From Thermocaproicibacter sp036260805 (GTDB lineage: Bacteria > Bacillota > Clostridia > Oscillospirales > Acutalibacteraceae): a stretch of 64,000 nucleotides of DNA. How positions within the stretch are numbered: position 1 is the stretch's first letter; the number at the start of each line of letters is the position of its first letter. The stretch is from contig DATALZ010000084.1 in the NCBI GenBank assembly GCA_036260805.1, positions 101,109-165,108 of the forward strand, read 5' to 3'. A program made the translations under genes and the position numbers. The notes below the pieces were generated by a model. That model did no database searches, had not been told where the DNA came from, and saw nothing but the letters and a program-made list of their open reading frames with translations. Shown one piece after another: positions 60,684-64,000 of this stretch.

Positions 60684-61709
60684 TCAGATATTCTGCCTTA
60701 TTTTGATCACGTTATTTGTATAATAAATCAGTTTTTCCGGCGTGCGGTGATTCACTAAATACTCAAACAGCAGTCTGATGGATAAATACCCCTGCCGGAT
60801 GGGTTCCTGGCAAATCGTGGCGGAAATTACGTTTTCCATTACGAGGCGTTTCGTGGAAGGCACATCGTCAAAAGAAAGCACCGTTGCTTTCCCAGAAAGA
60901 TTCCTTTCGCAGACCGCATGGCAAACACCATCCACGCCGCCGCTGGTTATGTAAATCCCATTGATTTTCGGAAACGCGCTTAGCGCTTCCATTGTGCGCC
61001 GGTAAGCGACCTCCGAGTCGTCGCTTGTTTCAATAATTTCAGCCATATGGTAACGAGCGCCGCGCTCCGAAAGTTCCTTCAGAAACGACTGGATTCTCTG
61101 GTTATGGCCCTGCATACTGAGCGAGCCGGTCACAATCAGCAGCTCCATTTCATCCCGGCGGATCAGGTTCAGGAGACCTGCCGCAGTCCGTCCGCTTTCC
61201 GGGTAATTGCAGCCAACATAAAACAGCCGTCTTGTACCGCTCAGGTCGGAGTTTACCGTCGACACCGGAATACCGGAAGCAATGATTTCATTGACCGTAT
61301 TCCGTATTTCCGGCACATCCATCGTGGCTGCGCAGATTGCGGAGACATTCTTCTTTTTCAGTTCGTTCAGAGCACGGATATGGATCTGCGGGTCAAAACC
61401 TTTTATCAGTGAAATCTCAAGTGAGATACCAAAATCGGAAAATTCCCGTTCCGCCTGATGCAAGCCGCGGATTACCCCGTCGAAAAAAGGGCTCTCAATT
61501 CCGGGCAGAAGGCATCCGATTTTCATCGGTTTTTTCAACGCAGCCAAAACTTTGCCCGCCCGGTTCGGCTTATAGTCAAGTTCTGCAATCAACTGCCTTA
61601 TTTTCCGTTCCAGCTCCGGTTTGACTCCTCCGCGGTTGTTCACTACACGGTCAACCGTTCCTCGCGACACACCGGCGGCGCTGGCAATGTCCTTGATTGT
61701 TACTGCCAT
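60684..61709 (-). CDS. LacI-family transcriptional regulator
   Basis: A 341-residue LacI/GalR regulator. The N-terminal helix-turn-helix is TIKDIASAAGVSRGTVDRVVNNRGGVKPELERKI at about residues 4-37. The periplasmic-binding-protein-like domain follows (IGCLLPGIESPFFDGVIRGL at 63-82; IYITSGGVDGVCHAV near 245). The substrate domain belongs to the type with a sugar ligand, but none is coded next to it. It is convergent with the patatin gene. The operator was not identified. Confidence 0.92.
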   Translation of the reverse strand: MAVTIKDIASAAGVSRGTVDRVVNNRGGVKPELERKIRQLIAELDYKPNRAGKVLAALKKPMKIGCLLPGIESPFFDGVIRGLHQAEREFSDFGISLEISLIKGFDPQIHIRALNELKKKNVSAICAATMDVPEIRNTVNEIIASGIPVSTVNSDLSGTRRLFYVGCNYPESGRTAAGLLNLIRRDEMELLIVTGSLSMQGHNQRIQSFLKELSERGARYHMAEIIETSDDSEVAYRRTMEALSAFPKINGIYITSGGVDGVCHAVCERNLSGKATVLSFDDVPSTKRLVMENVISATICQEPIRQGYLSIRLLFEYLVNHRTPEKLIYYTNNVIKIRQNI

Positions 61710-62005
61710 TTTTAACCCACCCTACAATGAAACGCCGCAAACGGCGAAGTATTGCACTCCGGCTCATATGAAACTCACAGCACAGAACCGGTCACTTTCA
61801 TGATTTAAATTATAAGAGTGATATTGTATGATGTCAACATTATTGTATTTGAAATAATATGTATTTTTGTTAATAATTACTCATTATTAAACTAATTAAC
61901 ACAAATGTATTTACATTATAACAGCTGCATCAAAAAATAGATACCCACCGACAAGTCGGTGTTACTTCCGAGGCGCCAAAGGCGCAGCATGTTCCCTGAA
62001 GCTCT
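61710..62005. other. Gap between LacI gene and trxB, with two small hairpins
   Basis: No gene. Two perfect short hairpins stand in tandem: CACCGAC-AA-GTCGGTG (61946-61961) and GCGCC-AAA-GGCGC (61973-61985), both in GC-rich islands within A+T-rich DNA. Their purpose is not clear. Confidence 0.5.
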
Positions 62006-62044
62006 GCAAAAAAAATCCCCGGCCGCATTCGACAGCCGGGGATT
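62006..62044 (-). terminator. Terminator of trxB
   Basis: A ten-pair stem AATCCCCGGC/GCCGGGGATT with an 11-base loop; on the minus strand it runs into eight or more T residues. It lies 15 bp past the trxB stop. Confidence 0.93.
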
Positions 62045-62058
62045 CTATAATAGTGAAT

Positions 62059-62961
62059 TTATTTTTTCTGAATATACTGCTGAGCAGAGTATGCCGCATT
62101 CGCCCCATCGGAAACCGCCGTGACGATCTGGTACAAGTCCTTTTTGCGAAGATCTCCCGCCACAAAGACTCCGGGAATTGGGGTAACTCCGTTTTCCGGC
62201 GCCGCGATAAACCCTTCGGAAAGAGGGAGCGACGCCGGCAGATGCTCGGTATTCGGTTCCACCCCGATTGCAACAAAAACGCCGTCCACAGGGATTGCTT
62301 CCTCACCGCCGTCCGGCTTTGTGACAACTACGCGCTCTACCTTCTGGGCTCCTTCGATACGCTCGGCGGATACTCCGGTGCGGATTTCAACATTCTGCAG
62401 CGACTTCACTTTCTGCACAAGCGAATATTCTGCTTTCAGTTCTTTCCTTACCAGCAGATATACCTTTTTGCACAGACCGGCAAGCTCAATCGCGTCACCC
62501 GCCGCCGTGTTTCCGCCGCCGACAACCGCGGTCGTCTTATTCCGAAAGAAATTCCCGTCACAAGACGCACACCAAGAAACTCCGCGCCCTGTAAACTCTT
62601 CTTCGCCGGGAATATTCAGCTTTCTGCGGTGTGAACCCTGCGCCAATATCACCGTTTTCGCCTGATATTCGCCCTGCGGGGTTCGAACCGTTTTCACCTC
62701 GCCGTCAAGCTGGAACTCCTCGGCATTCTCCTGTTTCAGCTCAGCCCCGGCCGATTTTGCATGCTCCATCAGTTTCTGGGCAAGGTCTGGCCCATAAACA
62801 CTCGGAAATCCGGGGTAGTTCTCCACCACTGCGGTCGATGCAACCTGTCCGCCCGTAAACTCCCCAAGAACTGTTGTCGAAAGGCCGGCGCGCGCGGCAT
62901 AGACCGCTGCGGTCAGCCCTGCTGGACCTCCGCCGATAATCAGAACATCCACCATCATCAT
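62059..62961 (-). CDS. trxB: Thioredoxin reductase-like FAD/NAD(P)H disulfide reductase
   Basis: A 300-residue TrxB. The FAD motif LIIGGGPAGLTAAVYAARAG is near residues 6-25, the redox pair CASCD near 135-139, the NADPH motif VVGGGNTAAGDA near 150-161, and the C-terminal FAD block GVFVAGDLRKKDLYQIVTAVSDGANAA near 263-288. The start ATG at 62961 has GAGAGG upstream; nearby TTG/ATG codons are less likely. No thioredoxin gene is next to it, but a glutathione peroxidase fragment lies upstream. A diverged inverted partial copy begins at 63522. Confidence 0.93.
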   Translation of the reverse strand: MMMVDVLIIGGGPAGLTAAVYAARAGLSTTVLGEFTGGQVASTAVVENYPGFPSVYGPDLAQKLMEHAKSAGAELKQENAEEFQLDGEVKTVRTPQGEYQAKTVILAQGSHRRKLNIPGEEEFTGRGVSWCASCDGNFFRNKTTAVVGGGNTAAGDAIELAGLCKKVYLLVRKELKAEYSLVQKVKSLQNVEIRTGVSAERIEGAQKVERVVVTKPDGGEEAIPVDGVFVAIGVEPNTEHLPASLPLSEGFIAAPENGVTPIPGVFVAGDLRKKDLYQIVTAVSDGANAAYSAQQYIQKK

Positions 62962-63161
62962 CGCCATTCCTCTCTGCTGCGGCAATTCCGCCTAAGGACA
63001 CGATCATCCCCCGCCTTCTGCGGGAGATGATCACAAACACCAAATTCCATCTTTCACAAACAAAACAGTTTTACCGGGACTCAGCCTTTCAGCGCATCCG
63101 CAATCACACTGTCCAGCTCCTGCGGAGTAACGCTCGGTTCAAAGCGCCTGATTTCCGAGCC
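62533..63161. repeat. Left arm of the 629-bp inverted duplication
   Basis: It covers the trxB 5' part, the D element and the 3' end of the glutathione peroxidase gene. It pairs with 63322-63950 in reverse orientation over the full length, with no net indel and about 24 base differences. Confidence 0.92.
62978..63052. repeat. MITE-like palindromic element, copy D
   Basis: TGCGGCAATTCC at one end, inner palindrome GATCATC-CCCCGCCTTCTGCGGGA-GATGATC, and AAATTCCATC at the other end. It shares terminal and loop sequence with copies A-C but has diverged. It ends just upstream of the trxB ribosome site and is duplicated as copy E. Confidence 0.65.
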
Positions 63162-63323
63162 GTCTGCCGAAACAAGGAATTTTGTAAAATTCCACTTGAT
63201 TCCGTTGCCGCTCAGGTTCTCTGAGTAATGTTCCTTAACCACATTCTGAATCACCTTTCCGGCTTCCTTCTCCAGTTCAAAGCCCTGGAACGGAGCCGCC
63301 TCTTTCAGGTAGCGGTAGAGTGG
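63081..63323 (-). pseudogene. 3' fragment of a glutathione peroxidase gene
   Basis: About 80 C-terminal residues of a glutathione/thioredoxin peroxidase (PLYRYLKEAAPFQGFEL, then IKWNFTKFLV, SEIRRFEPSVTPQEL). The N-terminal half with the catalytic Cys/Sec, Gln and Trp is missing. The frame stops at the inversion junction near 63320. The intact gene was presumably upstream of trxB. Confidence 0.88.
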
Positions 63324-63402
63324 TTCAGAAATCAGGCGCTATGAACCTAGCGTTACCCCGCAGGAGCTGGACAGTGTGATTGCGGATGCGCTGAAAGGCT
63401 AA
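63322..63402 (+). pseudogene. Second 3' fragment of the glutathione peroxidase gene (inverted copy)
   Basis: The last 26 codons of the peroxidase on the plus strand, from GSEIRRYEPS to the stop (TAA here, TGA in the other copy). One Phe to Tyr change; other differences are synonymous. It is only a tail and not functional as such. Confidence 0.85.
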
Positions 63403-63430
63403 GTTCCTGCAAGACTGTTTTGTTTGTGAA

Positions 63431-63505
63431 AGATGGAATTTGATGTTTGTGATCATCTCCCGCAGAAGGCGGGTGATGATCGTGTCCTTAGGCGGAATTG
63501 CCGCA
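63431..63505. repeat. MITE-like palindromic element, copy E
   Basis: The inverted-duplication counterpart of copy D, with two differences. It lies immediately upstream of the second trxB start. Confidence 0.65.
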
Positions 63506-63521
63506 GCAGAGAGGAATGGCG

Positions 63522-64000
63522 ATGATGATGGTGGATGTTCTGATTATCGGCGGAGGTCCGGCAGGGCTGACCGCAGCGGTCTATGCTGCGCGTGCCGGCC
63601 TTTCGACAACAGTTCTTGGGGAGTTTACGGGCGGGCAGGTTGCATCGACCGCAGTGGTGGAGAACTACCCCGGATTTCCGAGTGTTTATGGGCCAGACCT
63701 TGCCCAGAAACTGATGGAGCATGCAAAATCGGCGGGGGCTGAGCTAAAACAGGAGAATGCCGAGGAGTTCCAGCTTGACGGCGAGGTGAAAACGGTTCGA
63801 GCCCCACAGGGCGAATATCAGGCGAAAACGGTCATACTGGCGCAGGGCTCGCACCGCAGAAAGCTGAATATTCCCGGCGAAGAAGAGTTTACAGGGCGCG
63901 GAGTTTCTTGGTGTGCGTCTTGTGACGGGAATTTCTTTCGGAATAAGACGGCCGCATTCGCCCCATCGGAAACCGCCGTGACGATCTGGTACAAGTCCTT
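63522..64000 (+). pseudogene. Second, chimeric trxB 5' part
   Basis: The start MMMVDVLIIGGGPAG matches trxB codon by codon to about residue 143, including the CASCD redox pair. At 63951 it changes into a stretch that is the reverse strand of the trxB 3' end, so the protein would be wrong after NKT. In the shared coding part 11 of about 12 base differences are synonymous. It runs off the window. Confidence 0.85.

Larger units (their letters stand above)
63322..63950. repeat. Right arm of the 629-bp inverted duplication
   Basis: It is the reverse-complement counterpart of 62533-63161, about 96 percent identical by hand count. A 160-bp unpaired spacer separates the arms. After 63950 the sequence switches to a direct copy of bases 62093-62142. 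Confidence 0.92.

Noticed and set aside
63440..63742. Plus-strand frame of 100 residues at the right end
   Set aside because: It reads the duplicated trxB start region in the wrong frame; the same false frame exists in the first copy on the minus strand.

Overview
The window reads as a spore-forming, flagellated low-to-mid-GC Firmicute of the class Clostridia (Oscillospirales or a Caproiciproducens-like relative is my guess). The evidence is the Gram-positive fla/che gene order (flgB-flgC-fliE-fliF-fliG-fliH-fliI-fliJ-fliK-flgD-flgE-flbD-motA), a flgM-flgN-flgK-flgL-fliW-csrA operon, SpoIIID, a SigI/RsgI pair, strong AGGAGG ribosome binding sites, TTG/GTG starts and many U-tailed hairpin terminators. 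No rRNA, tRNA, CRISPR array or intact insertion sequence was seen.

Layout. 1-31 kb is a motility island. On the minus strand (10.9 kb back to base 1) lies the basal body/hook/export operon, ending in motA, which is cut by the window edge. A sigma-A-type promoter faces it, and a sigma-28-type promoter (TAAA-N15-GCCGATAA) drives flgM and the hook-associated genes on the plus strand. Two near-identical flagellin genes follow, each with its own sigma-28 promoter, a structured leader with a GGA-loop hairpin (a likely CsrA target) and a terminator. A large TPR glycosyltransferase on the opposite strand also has a sigma-28-like promoter, and a second glycosyltransferase is divergent from it, so flagellin glycosylation is the likely job of both. 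Enolase sits between these and three consecutive methyl-accepting chemotaxis proteins.

31-41 kb holds a LexA-like (XRE/S24) regulator, a nitroreductase / 2'-5' RNA ligase-like / SDR operon, an aspartase with a previously unlisted 59-residue gene behind it, an Lrp regulator preceded by a consensus promoter and an immediate terminator, a UbiB-type kinase with a phasin-like partner, an acyltransferase and spoIIID. 41.2-47.6 kb is a visibly A+T-richer block: a glycosyltransferase fused to a methyltransferase-like tail, then glucose-1-phosphate cytidylyltransferase, CDP-glucose 4,6-dehydratase, the B6/iron-sulfur 3-dehydrase RfbH, a 5-epimerase and a reductase. This is an almost complete CDP-3,6-dideoxyhexose (ascarylose-type) pathway.

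48-62 kb holds sigI-rsgI, a HAD phosphatase with an ArAE/FUSC-type membrane protein, an iron alcohol dehydrogenase, a diguanylate cyclase, a Rieske-containing FAD oxidoreductase, an OmpR/HK two-component system, a signal-less lytic transglycosylase, a patatin phospholipase and a LacI regulator. The last 2 kb (trxB and a truncated glutathione peroxidase) is followed by a 629-bp inverted, about 96 percent identical copy of itself and then by 50 bases of direct copy. This is either a fold-back rearrangement or a chimeric assembly of two strains.

Dispersed small elements tie regions together: a palindromic MITE-like family (33.8, 56.6, 59.7, 63.0 and 63.5 kb), a 23-bp palindrome (23.0, 48.7 and 50.1 kb), and a 97-bp hairpin element at 40.9 kb.
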